From positions 87,954,311 through 88,018,310 of the forward strand of contig OY282560.1 in NCBI GenBank assembly GCA_958295665.1: a DNA stretch of 64,000 nucleotides. Direction: 5' to 3'. A program made the position numbers and the translations under genes. Shown here in pieces: positions 37,187 to 49,258 of the stretch. The notes under the pieces were generated by a model. The model saw nothing but the letters and a program-made list of their open reading frames with translations, did no database searches and had not been told where the DNA came from. Positions within the stretch are counted from its first letter, which is position 1. Every line of letters begins with the position of its first letter. Source of the stretch: Tipula vernalis. Its lineage: Eukaryota; Arthropoda; Insecta; Diptera; Tipulidae.

Positions 37187-38340
37187 AGTGTATAAACGCT
37201 GGATATATTTTTTGGCATTTTTTGTGATTTCTTCGTTGACGGTTTTCATCTTTAGATCCCTATGTAGATTATCATTTCTAATGTACCAAGGTGCATTGAC
37301 AATGGATCGCAGTACTTTGTTCTGGAACGTTTGTATAATTTTAACGTTCGTTTTCTTTGTGCATCCCCAGAGCTGGATGCCATAGATCCACACAGGCTTA
37401 AGTATTTGCCTGTATAAAAGCAGCTTCGCCATGCAATGGCGCATTGCAATATCTGTTTCTCCAGTAATATGTATGTCTCTCGTATAAAGCAAATACAAGA
37501 CTGGTCCGAGCACGCTCCCTTGTGGTACGCCTGCTTTAATTCTCTTGAGAGATGAGAACTCTCCTTCATATTTCACTCTGAAATATATCCCTTCATTGTA
37601 TGATTTTAATATCTCATAGAACGGCTTAGGAAGGTCGCGATGTAATTTATATTCCACTCCTCGATGCCAGACTCGGTCAAAGGCCTGGGCAATATCAAGG
37701 AAATCTCCAGAACATACCTTTTTGTTTTCAAGCGTCTTCTCAATTACGCTAGTGACTCTGTGTACCTGCTCTATGGTGGAGTGTTTCTCTCGGAAACCAA
37801 ATTGATGCGATGGTAACAGGTGTCTTTCTTCAATCAGAGGTCTCATCCTTTTGAGGAGTAATTTTTCGAAGAGTTTGGACAATGATGGTAATACAGATAT
37901 AGGTCTGTATGAAGTTTTCTCATTAGGTGGCTTATTAGGCTTAGGTATCATAATAACTTCTGCTATTTTCCACTGCTGAGGAACATATTTCATTCTAAAA
38001 GCTGCGTTAATTATGTGTAGCAACTTCTTAAGACATTTTCCTGGCAAATTTTTAATAACTTTTTCTGTAATAAGATCGTAGCCAGGAGCCTTTTTTGCAT
38101 TTAGGTTATGTTTGATTTCATTTTTGAGTTCTTTCATTGTAACTGGTTGTATATCTAACTCATCTTCTTTTTGCACTAGAAAGGTATTTTCATCTGCTGT
38201 TTGTCTGGTCAAAGGTTGGATCGTCTCTCCCAGATGTTCAGCAAAAAGATCAGCTTTATCTTTGGGGCTTTTGACCCAAGTACCATCTGCTTTTTTTAAT
38301 TGGCGGCACCTGTTTTTTTGGTCTCTTTAGTCCCTTTACA
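37187..38340 (-). pseudogene. Jockey reverse transcriptase with internal deletion
   Basis: The frame reads DGTWVKSPKDKADLFAEHL (pre-RT), NAKKAPGYDLITEKVIKNLP, PKPNKPPNEKTSYRPISVLP, GFREKHSTIEQVHRV, FLDIAQAFDRVWH (first catalytic Asp) and KAGVPQGSVLGPVLYLLYT. Directly after TGETDIA it jumps to MRHCMAKLLLYRQILKPVWI, a later thumb segment, so the palm block with the catalytic FADD/YADD is deleted (about 100 codons by family comparison). The frame is otherwise open for 352 codons. Without the palm acids it cannot polymerise. Confidence 0.85.
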
Positions 38341-39400
38341 GCTTTCCATAAAGAGTAATCGCTTTCTTACGCTTACCCCTTTGGTTTCTTGTATTAACTT
38401 CTGCAGCTTGTTTTTGAGCTGATTGAAGATAGTTTTGCTCTCCGGTGCTCGATTTCTTTGCCAGATTTTGCGAGCTTTCCTCTTCTCTCTGAACAGATTC
38501 CTTATTTCCTGTGTATATGTTTCATTCTTGTGAGGGTTATTTTTGGCAGGGGAAGTGCTTTCCCATGCTGTGGTCTGAATATTGAAAGTTGTGTTCGGTT
38601 TTTGATTGGGACTTGAAGATCAATATTTTCCTCAATTAACAATGCGAATTTTCCCTAATTGGTCTTCCCGCTTGTTAACCTTGGTGGCTTTTCTTTTTCA
38701 ATTATTGTTTCACTAATCGTAAGTATCATTGGAGAATGATCCCTTCATTATTTTCGATGTGGATATAGTTTTCTGAAATACCTTTGGCTATGAAAAAGTC
38801 AATTACGTCTGGTATTTTGTTTGTATCCGTTGGCCGGTAAGTAGGAATACCACTTGAATGAAATTCGCAGTTTATTTGATGTCCAGCTTTTAATAGTTCT
38901 CTACCTTTATGTGATATTAGTCTCGAACCCAAATGCGTATGTTTGGCATTGAAGGTTCCTCCTATGACGAAATTTGAGCCCATCATTTTGAGCATTGAGA
39001 GGTAATCATCCTTTTTAAGTTGATTCCTTAGTGGACAATATATCGCAGCAACCCGCAGCTTCTTGTAATTGTTTAGTTGCACGCTAAGTGATACAATTTG
39101 CATTGTCTCTATTTCGAGTTTGACATTTTCGAAGTGTTTGATGTTTTCTCTGATGAATATTGTTGCTCCACCCGTAGCTCTTTCTGCTGGATGTATAGAA
39201 TGGTAACAAGAGTAACCTTTTATTTTTGCATAAGACTTTATAGTGAAATGGCTCTCTGCTATTAAGCATATATCAATTTTTTTCTGTATTCAAAAAGATT
39301 TCTAGCTCTGGAAGATGCTGTAGAAGTCCATTGGCATTCCAGGTTAATATTCTTATTGTTTTGTTCAGATTTTTTGGAGTGAAGGATCAGAAGATAAAGC
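38341..39400 (-). pseudogene. Jockey endonuclease remnants
   Basis: The frame 39103-38726 reads VAAIYCPLRNQLKKDDYL, FVIGGTFNAKHTHLGSR and IPDVIDFFIAKG, the APE-type endonuclease of Jockey elements. The catalytic GGDFNAKH has T in place of D, and the IDF-segment keeps its Asp. The N-terminal part (39370-39084) is frameshifted. The loss of a catalytic acid and the frame breaks make it inactive. Confidence 0.75.
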
Positions 39401-39592
39401 AATTTTTTTGCTAGAAATCTCCTTAATTTTTTCTCGATATCCTACTTGTTGTTCAAGATTAACTTGTCTCTTGTTTAGAAGCTCACTATTTTCTTCTATT
39501 TTAGAAAGGCGATTGACAATATCATTCAAGGTGTTTTACATTGCTGTCATAGCTTGTTGAATTCCAACATTTTGATCTGTAGGCCCAGTTAG

Positions 39593-40334
39593 TCATTGTC
39601 TTACTGCTTGTGAGTATGAGAATCCCTCTGCCACTTTCGCACTATGGAACGTAGTGACAGTTTTTGTCTTGATTTCTTTTTCTTTCGTAGCTATCTTTGG
39701 CTGGTTTTTGTTTGTCCTATTTCGCATGTTTTGCAGTGTTTTGGCTACTTCACACCCTCTATAGCTAGCAGGATAGGTTCCTTGGCAGGTAGCACATTTT
39801 GCTGGAGTATTCTTATCTATCACGCATTCTTTAGTGTCATGCTTTCCCGCACATTTTACGCATCTGATTTCACAATTGCAGTATTTTTGCGTGTGGCTGT
39901 ATGTCTGACACTTTTTGCATTGTGGTATGATCCCTGTTGCCTTTTTCAATGGCTCCATTCGGACAACCATTCCCAAGATGTTCCTAATGTTGAATATGTT
40001 CTCAATTTTCTCTGAGTTTGCAAAGGTTAGAGTGAATAGTGGTAACTTTATTTTATTAACAATACTCCCTCCTTTGCCGGTAGACCTCCTTTCAGTTTTA
40101 CACATATTAACTGCATCTAAGATCGTTAATTTTTTTCTTTTGAGGTCTTCAATTATCTCATCTGGTGTGCATGTTTGATGTAGACCCCTAGCAACTACTC
40201 TAATGGGTCTGGTATTTTTTGTCTTCATATGTATACCATTGGAGACCTTTATCATTCAATACAGTTGAAAGTTTTCTATAACCGTTTGGATCAGACATAT
40301 TTACCCTTCAGACGTTGTTGTTAAGCGACACAAG
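39593..40334 (-). pseudogene. Jockey ORF1 (gag-like) 3' part with zinc knuckles
   Basis: The open frame 40255-39593 starts NTRPIRVVARGLHQTCTPDE and has the PRE_C2HC-type region followed by three CCHC-like knuckles: CKKCQTYSHTQKYC, CVKCAGKHDTKEC and CATCQGTYPASYRGC. The segment 40334-40256 belongs to the same protein in another frame and carries a TGA. ORF1 protein binds element RNA in the RNP. Its upstream half lies beyond the foldback element. Confidence 0.85.
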
Positions 40335-40343
40335 CTTATACTC
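40335..40343. other. 9-bp target duplication, left copy
   Basis: CTTATACTC, matching 42210-42218 exactly. Confidence 0.85.
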
Positions 40344-40619
40344 ATACTGTTAAAGATAGCCGAAAGTGAAAAGTCGATAATGCAGAATGTGTTAGTCCAG
40401 CCGAAAGTAAAAAATGGTAATGTAGATTGCCTAATTCCAGGCGAAAGTAAAAAGTCGATAATGCAGATTATGATATAACATTCCAGCCGAAAATTAAAAA
40501 TTTAGTAGTTATCAGCCGAAAGTAAATAGGATACATAGATTTAAATAAAAAATTTTGTAAATAAATATACGTGTAAAACTTAGCTTCGTAGAAAATATCG
40601 GAAAATATTAAGAATATAC

Positions 40620-41450
40620 AAAATTGGAATAAAATCAGCCTCTAGAGTATATATCTGAAGCTGAAACGTTTTTCTTTGATTTGTCAATAGCTATCGCAGA
40701 AAAAATTCTGTTCAAGTTTCCCTTGGGAAATCTGGGAAAATTCAACAAAGTTTCCAGCAGAAAGTAAGAAATGGATGAATAAAATCAGTCTCTAGAGTGT
40801 TATGTCTGGAGATTGATTGCATTGATGGGGTTTGTCAATAGCTATCGCAAGAAACAAATTCAGTTCAAGTTTCCCGTGGGAAATCTCGGAAAATTCGATT
40901 TTCCAAAAATTATTAGAAAATTTGTATAAAATCAGCCTCTAGAGTGTTATGTCTGGAGATGGATTGCGTTGATGTGACTTGTCAATAGGAATTCGCAGGA
41001 AACAAATTCAGTTCAAGTTTCCCGTGGGAAATCCCGGAAAATTCAAAAATGCTTCCAGCCGAAAGTAATAAATGGATGAATAAAATCAGCCTCTAGAGTG
41101 TTATGTCTGAAAATGGATTACATTGATGTGATTTGTCAATAGCTATCGCAGGAAAAAAATTCAGTTCAAGTTTCCCGTGGGAAATTTTGGAAAATCCGAT
41201 TTTCCAAAAATTATTAGAACATTTGTATAAAATCAGCCTTTAAAGTGTTATATCTGGAGATGTATTGCATTGATGTGATTTGTCAATAGGTATCGCAGAA
41301 AAAAATTCAGTACAAGATTCCTGTGGGAAATCTCGGAAAATTCAAAAAAGTTTCAAGCCTAAAGTAAGAAATGGATGAACAAAATCAGCCTCTAGAGTGT
41401 TATGTCTGGAGATGGATTGCGTTGATCTGACTTGTTTTTAGCTTTAAACT
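40620..41450. repeat. Left arm tandem array of the foldback element
   Basis: Units of about 147-154 bp start near 40636, 40786, 40930, 41083, 41230 and 41384, judged by the CAGCCTCTAGAGTGTTATGT word. Two unit types alternate: one with TTCCAGCCGAAAGTAAGAAA and one with GATTTTCCAAAAATTATTAG, so the true period is a dimer of about 300 bp. Confidence 0.85.
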
Positions 41451-41454
41451 GAAT

Positions 41455-42150
41455 TTTTTTCCTGCGATTGCAATGGACAAATCACATCAATGCAATCCAT
41501 CTCGAGACATAAGACTCTAGAGACTGATTTTATACAAATTTTCTAATAATTTTTGGAAAATCGAATTTTCCGAGATTTCCCACGGGAAACTTGTACTGAA
41601 TTTTTTTCTTGTGATAGCTAATGACAAGTCACATCAATGCAATCCATCTCGAGACATAAGACTCTAGAGACTGATTTTATACAAATTTTCTAATAATTTT
41701 TGGAAAATCGAATTTTCCGAGATTTCCCACGGGAAACTTGTACTGAATTTTTTTCTTGTGATAGCTAATGACAAGTCACATTAATGCAATCCATCTCCAG
41801 ATATAACACTCTAGAGGCTGATTTTATTCATCCATTTATTACTTTCGGCTGTAAACTTTTTTGAATTTTCCAAGATTTCCCACGGGCAACCTGAACTGAA
41901 TTTTTTTTCTGCGGTATCTATGGACAAATCACATCAATGCAATCCATGTCCAAATATAACACTCTAGAGGCTGATTTTATACAAATTTTGTAATAATTTT
42001 TAGAAAATCGAATTTTCTGAGATTTCCCACGGGAAACTTTTACTGAATTTTTTTCTTGCGATAGCTATTGATAAGTCACATCAATGCAATCCATCTCCAG
42101 ACATAACACTCTAGAGGCTGATTTATTTTCGGCTGGAATGTCAATAACAT
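41455..42150. repeat. Right arm tandem array of the foldback element (inverted)
   Basis: The same units run in inverse orientation, with ACTCTAGAGRCTGATTTTAT words near 41508, 41663, 41810, 41964 and 42110. The order of unit types is B-B-A-B from the centre, so the arm is not a perfect mirror of the left one. The first two B units are nearly identical, indicating a recent local duplication. Confidence 0.85.
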
Positions 42151-42209
42151 AATCTGCATTATCGTCTTTTCACTTTCGGCTGGAAACTTTCGGCTAACTT
42201 TAACAGGGT

Positions 42210-42218
42210 CTTATACTC
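42210..42218. other. 9-bp target duplication, right copy
   Basis: CTTATACTC, matching 40335-40343. On the minus strand it codes EYK of the Jockey gag. Confidence 0.85.
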
Positions 42219-42959
42219 CTTTTCTGTCATTTCTTTCATTAGCGCTGGAATAACGCTAAATTTACCGACATGTGTGATATTGATTGGTGGTGGTGGTTTT
42301 TCTTTCTTGGTCTTGCTGATAGTTGGTAATTGGTTTACCTTTGCTCCCGATATGTTCACATTAGTGTTCATTTCTGGGGACGGCTCAGCTTTCCTTTTAC
42401 TGGAATAATTTACTTCCTATGTTTTTTGCTTTTTTAGAGCCCTTTTTGACCCATCCAATTGGTCTCTCTTTCTAAATCTTCCTCGTCGTCCAATTAAGTT
42501 ACCACATTCCGTTTCTTTGTTGTTATTTTCCTGGTTTAGGGCTTCTACTTCAACCGAAACTTCATGACCAGTTTGGTAGTCCATCTTTAGATTATGTTTA
42601 AGGTTTTTAACTTCTTCTTCAAGAAGTTGTATATGGTGCTGCTTCCATTGAATTGCCTTACTTAATTCTTTATTTTCTTGTCTAGACTCGGTTAGAGCTT
42701 TGATTACTTTCTCAGATTGAGGGTTATTATTAGTTACTTGGGACGTAGTCGCGACTGTCGCAGCCGTCTTTAGTTGTAGTGTACAACTACTTACATTTGA
42801 AACCTTTAGAATTGGTGATCTCAACATTTTCGTGCTCTTAGGAAAGTTGTTCCCTTTATTTTGCAATAGTTGGTCCCCCTCAGGATCCATGGTCTCATTT
42901 TCTAATTTCGTTAAGTTATTATTATTATTTCCTATCATTTTTATTCCCACGAGTAGCAC
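42219..42959 (-). pseudogene. Jockey ORF1 5' part
   Basis: The likely start is the ATG at 42938 or 42890 (MIGNNNNNLTK or MDPEGDQLLQN). A heptad-rich stretch (ALTESRQENKELSKAIQWKQ, then QLLEEEVKNLKHNLKMDY) predicts a coiled coil for trimer or dimer formation. A basic segment (RRGRFRKRDQLDGSKRALKK) follows, then an in-frame TAG (42417-42419), then KEKPPPPINITHVGKF, the usual start of the Jockey gag core. It is cut at EYK by the foldback element. Confidence 0.85.
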
Positions 42960-43165
42960 GAGAAGTAACGGTCACCCATGACAGAGCTCTGCATTATCAT
43001 GGGAAGGCTAGTGCCACCTTAGCTTGGGTGTGCTAGTTTTTGATCCGCCCCGAGTATTTGATTTCCCCGGTACCTGCCATATCTGGCAACCTTTTCCCTA
43101 TTCGCCACATGGGGAGGCGCCTGATAGGGGAACTAGCAAACCCCACACAGGTACCCAACAATAGT
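42960..43165 (-). other. Jockey 5' leader
   Basis: GC-richer than its surroundings, with GTGACCGTTACTTCTCGTGC near 42950-42975, a patch typical of Jockey leaders. It is likely to hold the internal Pol II promoter, but I cannot delimit it. Confidence 0.5.
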
Positions 43166-46100
43166 GTCAACAAGAACAAGAAAATTAAAAATTAATAAAT
43201 AGTTTTGTTTTTATCAGAAATAAAAAACCAAAAAAACAATTTTTAATTAAATCAACACTTTTCCATATTTATCTATCAGCTACAATTTAAATTTAAAATT
43301 CGAATAAATAAACTTTCTTCTTGTAATACTCATATGTATGGTAACTCCTATTCCATTCGTAAAACCAGCATTAATTTAGCACCGTTCTGCCTGGTATAGA
43401 TAAAAATATTTTCAAATAACAATTTCCAACTTCTGTAAATTTTCGTGATGTTTCAAACATGACAAACGTGCTATAACGAACTTTTACCAAACTTTCTGGC
43501 CGAAAAAAAACATGTAGGTATCTCCTTTAATATCATATACATACATAATATAAGTACTTCAAATATTCAGCATTGACTTGATAATACATATACTTGTCAT
43601 CTAAAGCAAAAACTTAATACATAAATAAATATGTTAAGTTTATACATAATACATAAAGCAAAAAAAAAAAAAAAAATTGTATCTTGAATGTAACATAAAC
43701 AGAATGCGCTGTAAACATGTATCACAAGATGGAAAATGTATACTTTACTGGCAACAATGTCAAATACAGAATAAATAAATCACATCAGTAACTCTCTATC
43801 TCTCTCTCTTTTTGTTATTTATTATTATTACCATGTATTTGCAAAATTTGCAACAAAAAAAAAAAGCTTTAACCAAATAAAGCTTTACCCCGTTTATATA
43901 AACAAATTTGTAATTTTGTTTTTGTTAAATCCAATCACCAAATTCGTGACAAATATGAATAAAATTACGAACATGTTTAGCTTTCAAATATTTAAAAATT
44001 TAATTATATTTGTCTTGATTACATACATAACAAAATTAATAATTTGACACGTAATAATTTTGTTTTGTTTTTGTATTTTAAGCCATTTCGATTTAATTGG
44101 ATAATTTTCCTTAAAGAAACACATTTTCCAAAGGTGTATTTGTCGTTCGGTGTCAGTTCATAAAATATAACTTTTTTTTTTTTGTTTTCCAAGTCGAAAG
44201 CTTTATTAACAAAATTTTGAACTTTTTTGTTTTCGTTTTTTTGTTCCCTATAAATATTTACAATTGCAAATAGTTGTCTGAACCAAATTATTTAATATAA
44301 AAATAAATTTAAAATGAAAATTGAAAATGGTTCTTCCACTCTTCGTATGTACATTGAATTTTATTATAACAATTTTGTTTTAAATTGTTTATATTTATAA
44401 AGGAAAAATGCTATGAAAATTTTATGTTGTTTTACACAATGATGATGATGATGATGATGATGATGATGTTTTTGTTGATACTGTTGTAAAATGATGAAAA
44501 ATGAGGAAATTTATAAAATAGTATAAAAGCTTTTTATTATTTGTAATCTATTTGTTGTAAAAATATTATTTTAAATATAATATCTAACTGACATCGTTTG
44601 GCAAATGTTTTACATTATTAAGAAAGTTTGTTTTTTGTTTGCGAGTTATTTAAATAATAAAAGCGAAAAAGAAAAATTATTGAAATTCCATTAAATATGT
44701 AAAATGTCACCATTAATTTTCCAAAAAAAAAAAAATCTTCCCCCCTATTATACCTTTCTGCCGAGATGAAAATGTACACCGGAGTTACGGAGGACAAAAA
44801 AAATCAGACATAAATTTTCCTTTATTTTACATTTTTTTGCTGTTCGTAAATGATGTAGTAATAAATTTTAGAAAATTCTTGCCTTAACACAAGAAAAATG
44901 AAAGGACAAAAAACCTTATAATAAATTCGGTTGGTTGTCAGTAACATCTTAATAGTGAAGCACCTCAACTACCGACTAGGCTATTGTCATCCAATATTTT
45001 TCATAATTTTTTGAGTTTATGTTTCAAGAATTTTATTATTGTTGTTTCATAAATAATCGAAATTTGCATAAATTTGCAAAGAACTTAAAGCTTTTTTTCA
45101 AAGATATTAAAGTTACGTTATTATTTATTAAAAAAGTAGGGGAATGTAGCAGTTTTGTTTCTTTTTTTTTAAATCATAAAGTGCTTCCAAGAAAAGATTT
45201 TTAATTTAAATAATTTACCTCTTTACTTAATTATTATTTTTTTGCCGTTTTGAGTTGTTAATTAATTTTGAATTTCTACAAAGTTCGCACAAAATAGCGT
45301 AGCAAAAGGCTTCAAAATCAAATTTACCTTTGCAAAGCACAACAAAATTCGTAACCTAAATTCTATTGGGAGGTTCGTCCAGCGAATAATCCGTATTTTT
45401 CGCTGTTGGTCCGTTCATTACCTCAATACAGGTTCTGAAACAGAAGAAGTATTAATGCTTGATAAAAAGCTTAAGATGTTGGATTCGGAATCTACCCTAT
45501 AACGTTTATGTAGCAGATCGTCGAACGTCTCTAACCAGTGTTGTGCGTCTACACCTATTTGGAAATTGTCTATATCCGAATATCGACAATAGCCTAGATA
45601 ATAGTTTTCGATGTAGATAATGTAGATAATACAATAGAGTTCCTTACTTATGGGAAAAAATATTTCCTTTATGGGATTTCAAGTTCCGAAATCATCCATA
45701 AAGCCAGTTTTACTTGAATTCAAGTAACTTGAACCTACTAGCTTACTTGACTTCAAGTTTCAAAGAAAGTAGAGGCCCTTTCAACATCTACAAAAATGAA
45801 ATGGAGGTGTGCAGAAATCATAATATTTTTTTAGAAATTTACCAATCCTAAGAAGTTATGTGGAACATCGACTTAACTTTTTAATTTAAATTTGACTTTT
45901 CCAAGTTATTCGAAGACATTTTAAACAACTACTTGTGTTTTTTAAGGATAAAACACCAAACCATGAAGTGGTAGAGTGTCGGTAGTAAAATTAAAACACA
46001 GTTTCCTTTATATAAAAACTAATCACCAAGTATTTATTTTATTTTATGGTCGATCGATTCGGACAACTTATTATGACTGACTGTGTATTGTGCAATGTAA

Positions 46101-46289
46101 ATTAATTATACCGGTACGCGAAATTGAGCAATATAATTATTGGGAAAGTAATTTAAATAATGTCGTACAGGGTGATTAATTTGCCCATGTCCGGAAAAAG
46201 CAACCAAAAATATATATGAAACAATCATATTTGTGACTGCATAAAAAACCGCCTTGAACTGTCCGTGGCAGTTCAACCATTGTGTTGAC
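43166..46289. other. Non-coding, AT-rich, with microsatellites
   Basis: A (GAT)n run lies at about 44439-44469, with CT and A/T homopolymer runs elsewhere. No open frame has recognisable motifs. Confidence 0.5.
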
Positions 46290-47964
46290 CATCCTTATCA
46301 ATTGGCAAAACGCTACTCCAGAGAATGATCTATCAAAAGTATTGGCCTATGTGCCAATCGTCAGCATTCGTACATTACCTTCTTTGTCTGGGTTAGTTGC
46401 GATAACTCGTGACAAGGACCATTTTAACGAAGGTAAGTTGTCATCTCTCACCAAAACCATAGCACCAATTTCAATGTTTTCGTTTTTTGCCATCCACTTT
46501 GTTCGAGGCTGTAAAGTTGCTAGGTATTCGGTGCGAAATCTAGCCCAATATTGCTGAACCATCCAATTGATTCGTTGAAACATTTTTACCCGCTAAATAT
46601 TTTCTTCCACAATCGGCATTTCCGGCAATTGACGCTCCGCCATATAAAAAGTGACCTGGGGTCAAAGGTTCCAAGTCATTCGGATCAGCTGATAGCGGGG
46701 TGATTGGACGAGAATTATTGATCGTTGCAGCTTAACGTAAAACAGTCTGCAGCTCATCGACTGAAACTTCCATACTGCCAATGACGTTTTTGATAAGGCG
46801 CTTCGTGATTTTTATCGACGCCTCCCAAAGTCCGCCGAAATTTAGGGCTCTAGGTGGAATAAATGACCATTCGACGAACAATTGATCACATGCCTTCCAA
46901 ATTGCGTCTTTATTGTTAATCATCATCTGTTAGACTCCAACCAGTTGGTTGGCCGTGCCCTTGAAATTGGTTGCATTATCGGAAAATATTTTCTTTACCA
47001 TGCCTCGATCAACGATAAATCTCTTCAAGGATCGGATGAACGCCTTTGTGGACAAATCAATCACCAGCTTCAAATGAACCGCTTTTTTACAAAACAAATA
47101 AAAAGAGCTACGTATACTTTTTTCAGAGCCTTGCACCTAATATGATGACGCACGCTTAAAGGCCCCGCAAAATTAATACCACTAACAGCAAATGGTCGCA
47201 TGTTCCTGTAATCGAGTCTATCCTCGCGCAAATTTCCCATAATTTGTGATATGAATTTAGGTCGGATTCGAAAACATACAGTGCATTTGTTAATAATACT
47301 TCTGATTTGAGCCAGTTCATTGATGGGCCAATACTTTGCTCGAATTGCGGTTAGTACGATGTGCGGTCCTTCGTGAAATGTCCTATGAAGATGAAAAAAC
47401 CGTATTAATAGCTTGGTAAATTCATGATTTCTGAGGAGAAGGATTTGGTGTTTGGAATTATAAGGAAGTTTGGCTTTTTTTAGTCGTCCATCCACTCTTA
47501 TCAATCCATACTCATCAAGAAAAGGTGCCAAACATTTCAGTCGACTATTCTTAGCCACAGTATGACCAGCCTTGAATGAATGGCAATTCGGCTTCGTCCT
47601 CTTCAGCAATTGTGGGTCTCTCCACTTTCGTGTACAACTTCATTGGGGTCAAATTCAATAACGACTTTCGCGTTTCTTTATTGATCCGCTTCGAATGGCA
47701 GTTTCGAATAAATCGCATTACGTATGCGAACGCACGAATAGTGCCTCTAAAATTCTGCGAGTAGTGCGTGATACTCGTTACATCCTCGAAAACTTTTGCG
47801 GAGAAAGCCAACTTAACAGTACGCTTCTCACGAATTTCATCACACGGCTGAGGTGGTTTATGAATCGGTAGCCAAAATAATTCGTCTCCTTTCAGAAAAT
47901 TTGGGCCGCAAAACCAAAACTCAGAGTTTGCAATGTCAGCCGGCATCATCCCTCTACTAATCAA
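46290..47964 (-). pseudogene. BEL-C connection, integrase and C-terminal region
   Basis: Pieces in order: PADIANSEFWFCGPNFLKGD (connection), FHLHRTFHEGPHIVLTAI and CTVCFRIRP (integrase zinc finger), PFAVSGINFAGPLSV (first catalytic position, where the usual Asp is Asn), FSDNATNFKGTANQL (second Asp), WSFIPPRALNFGGLWEASIK (Glu), and FQRINWMVQQYWARFRTEYL with VLVRDDNLPSLKW (C-terminal domain). Several frameshifts and stops separate them, near 47070-47140, 46930 and 46730-46590. Confidence 0.85.
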
Positions 47965-48089
47965 ATCGGCGGTGCTTAAATTACCAGGAACATGCCTCCA
48001 AACTACGGAACTGGTCTCCTCCTGTATCTTGGAAACACGGTGTGCAACAAATATGTTCCAATTATGCGATTCTGCTTCTATCCGAAGCC

Positions 48090-48930
48090 TTATAGAGTGT
48101 GATTAGTCCAATAGAAAAATTCTCTAACGGTTAGTTCCAGCAGCACTTCCCTCTTGAGCCGAGATACTAAATCGATCATCATTTTCGCAGCCAACAGTTC
48201 GAGGCGAGCAATACTGATGGTTTTCGCTGGAGCTACTTTAGATTTTGCACAAATCAGCCTGGACGAGATAATATCATTGTGGTATCCACATCGCAAATAT
48301 ATGTATGTTCCGTATGCCTGACTAAACCGAAAAACATCTGCCTCTGGTTGCCAAATTAAACCAAGAGTCTTAACAATATCTCTATCTTCAATGCTAAGAT
48401 ACTTCTCACGATGCTGCGGCTCGATCGTCGAATGGATAGTCTTATTGTTTGTGCAACATTTGCTCAACGTGAATCCACTACTTTTCAAAATACCGATTGT
48501 TTGGTACAACATTTCTCGCAGCTTCGAAATCGAGTTCGATCCAATCATCATATCATTGACATAAAAATTATGTCGAAGTATTTGAGGCTTAAAAAATTGA
48601 GGATCAGCCAAAAATGTGACTTCAGAGGGGATGTTAATGTTCGATAATGATATTGGATGAGCTGGATGAGCGCCCGATATTTTTGGAAGTATCACTGCAG
48701 CAATGTTGAATTTTATTGATACATCGAAATGAGGAGTCAGCGTGATGTAACACGAAGCCTTTGATGTTGTAGCCGTTGTGCCAATTTCACCTATAGTAAT
48801 GTATGTTTTTGCTTCTTCATATTTAACGTTTGCACAAATCGATCAGATATGAAATTTGTGGTGGCATCACTATCTAACAGAGCACGGCCAGGAATAATCG
48901 ATCCATTCACATCAAATACATTTACTATGG
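48090..48930 (-). pseudogene. BEL-C protease remnant, RT end and RNase H start
   Basis: GRALLDSDATTNFISDRFVQT (about 48900-48840) is the protease active-site segment with DSD in place of DSG/DSA. After broken protease sequence, the frame from 48695 goes from EVTFLADPQF (protease end) directly to KPQILRHNFYVNDMMIGSNS, the RT catalytic block, so the RT fingers and part of the palm are deleted; the block itself has YVND in place of YVDD. IICAKSKVAPAKTISIARLEL is the start of RNase H. Both catalytic changes and the deletion show a dead copy. Confidence 0.8.
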
Positions 48931-48949
48931 CTGTAGTCAAGGCTGGGCA

Positions 48950-49258
48950 AATTACATTACACTGAGTAATTAAAATACTTTTCCGAATTACAGCAAAATC
49001 AGTAATTAAAATACAAATTACAATTACTTTAAATTTGTAAATTGATAAATTTGATTTGAGAAAAAGGATTATTAAGATTAGGTTTTATGCTTATGGCTCT
49101 GGAACCAAATTTTAATAAGCCTTGTAAAAATTTAAATAAGAAATTTCAAAAACTGGGGTAGTTAAAATACAAATTACAATTACTTAGAATTTAAATAATT
49201 AAAATACAAGATACTGTTACTTGGGGAATGAGTAATTAAAATACAAATTACAAATTAA
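48950..49258. repeat. AT-rich element with TAATTAAAATACAAATTAC words
   Basis: It begins CAAGGCTGGGCAAATTAC, which resembles the end of a widespread hAT-type MITE group, and then repeats GTAATTAAAATACAAATTAC-like words at 48995, 49165 and 49230. The matching far end is not seen, so it is probably truncated. Confidence 0.5.

Larger units (their letters stand above)
40344..42209. mobile_element. Foldback (FB-like) element, 1,866 bp
   Basis: The ends are ATACTGTTAAAG and the inverse of CTTTAACAGGGT. CTTATACTC occurs directly outside both ends (40335-40343 and 42210-42218), a 9-bp target duplication, and the interrupted Jockey gag codes across the duplicated site, which confirms the limits. The two arms are inverted copies of each other meeting near 41450. 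Each arm is a tandem array of ~150 bp units that carry AAAATCAGCCTCTAGAGTG. No transposase is encoded, so it would have moved with help from another element. A 9-bp duplication and long arms with tandem repeats fit the FB group, whose partner NOF is Mutator-like; the exact family is inference. Confidence 0.9.
37187..43165 (-). mobile_element. Decayed Jockey-clade LINE, split by a foldback element
   Basis: From its 5' end: leader (about 43165-42940), ORF1 with coiled coil and gag segments (42940-42219), foldback insertion (42209-40344), rest of ORF1 with zinc knuckles (40334-39593), endonuclease remnants (about 39370-38640) and reverse transcriptase (38340-37187). The 3' end and any poly(A) are missing because the sequence switches to BEL-B at 37186. 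Confidence 0.85.
46290..48930 (-). mobile_element. BEL-C: decayed BEL/Pao element
   Basis: On the minus strand from 48930 to 46290: protease remnants, a shortened reverse transcriptase, RNase H, connection, integrase and C-terminal region. Frames change several times. No LTR pair is visible. Confidence 0.85.

Noticed and set aside
42159..42371. Separate 70-residue protein
   Set aside because: It is Jockey gag running into the foldback element end; not a gene.
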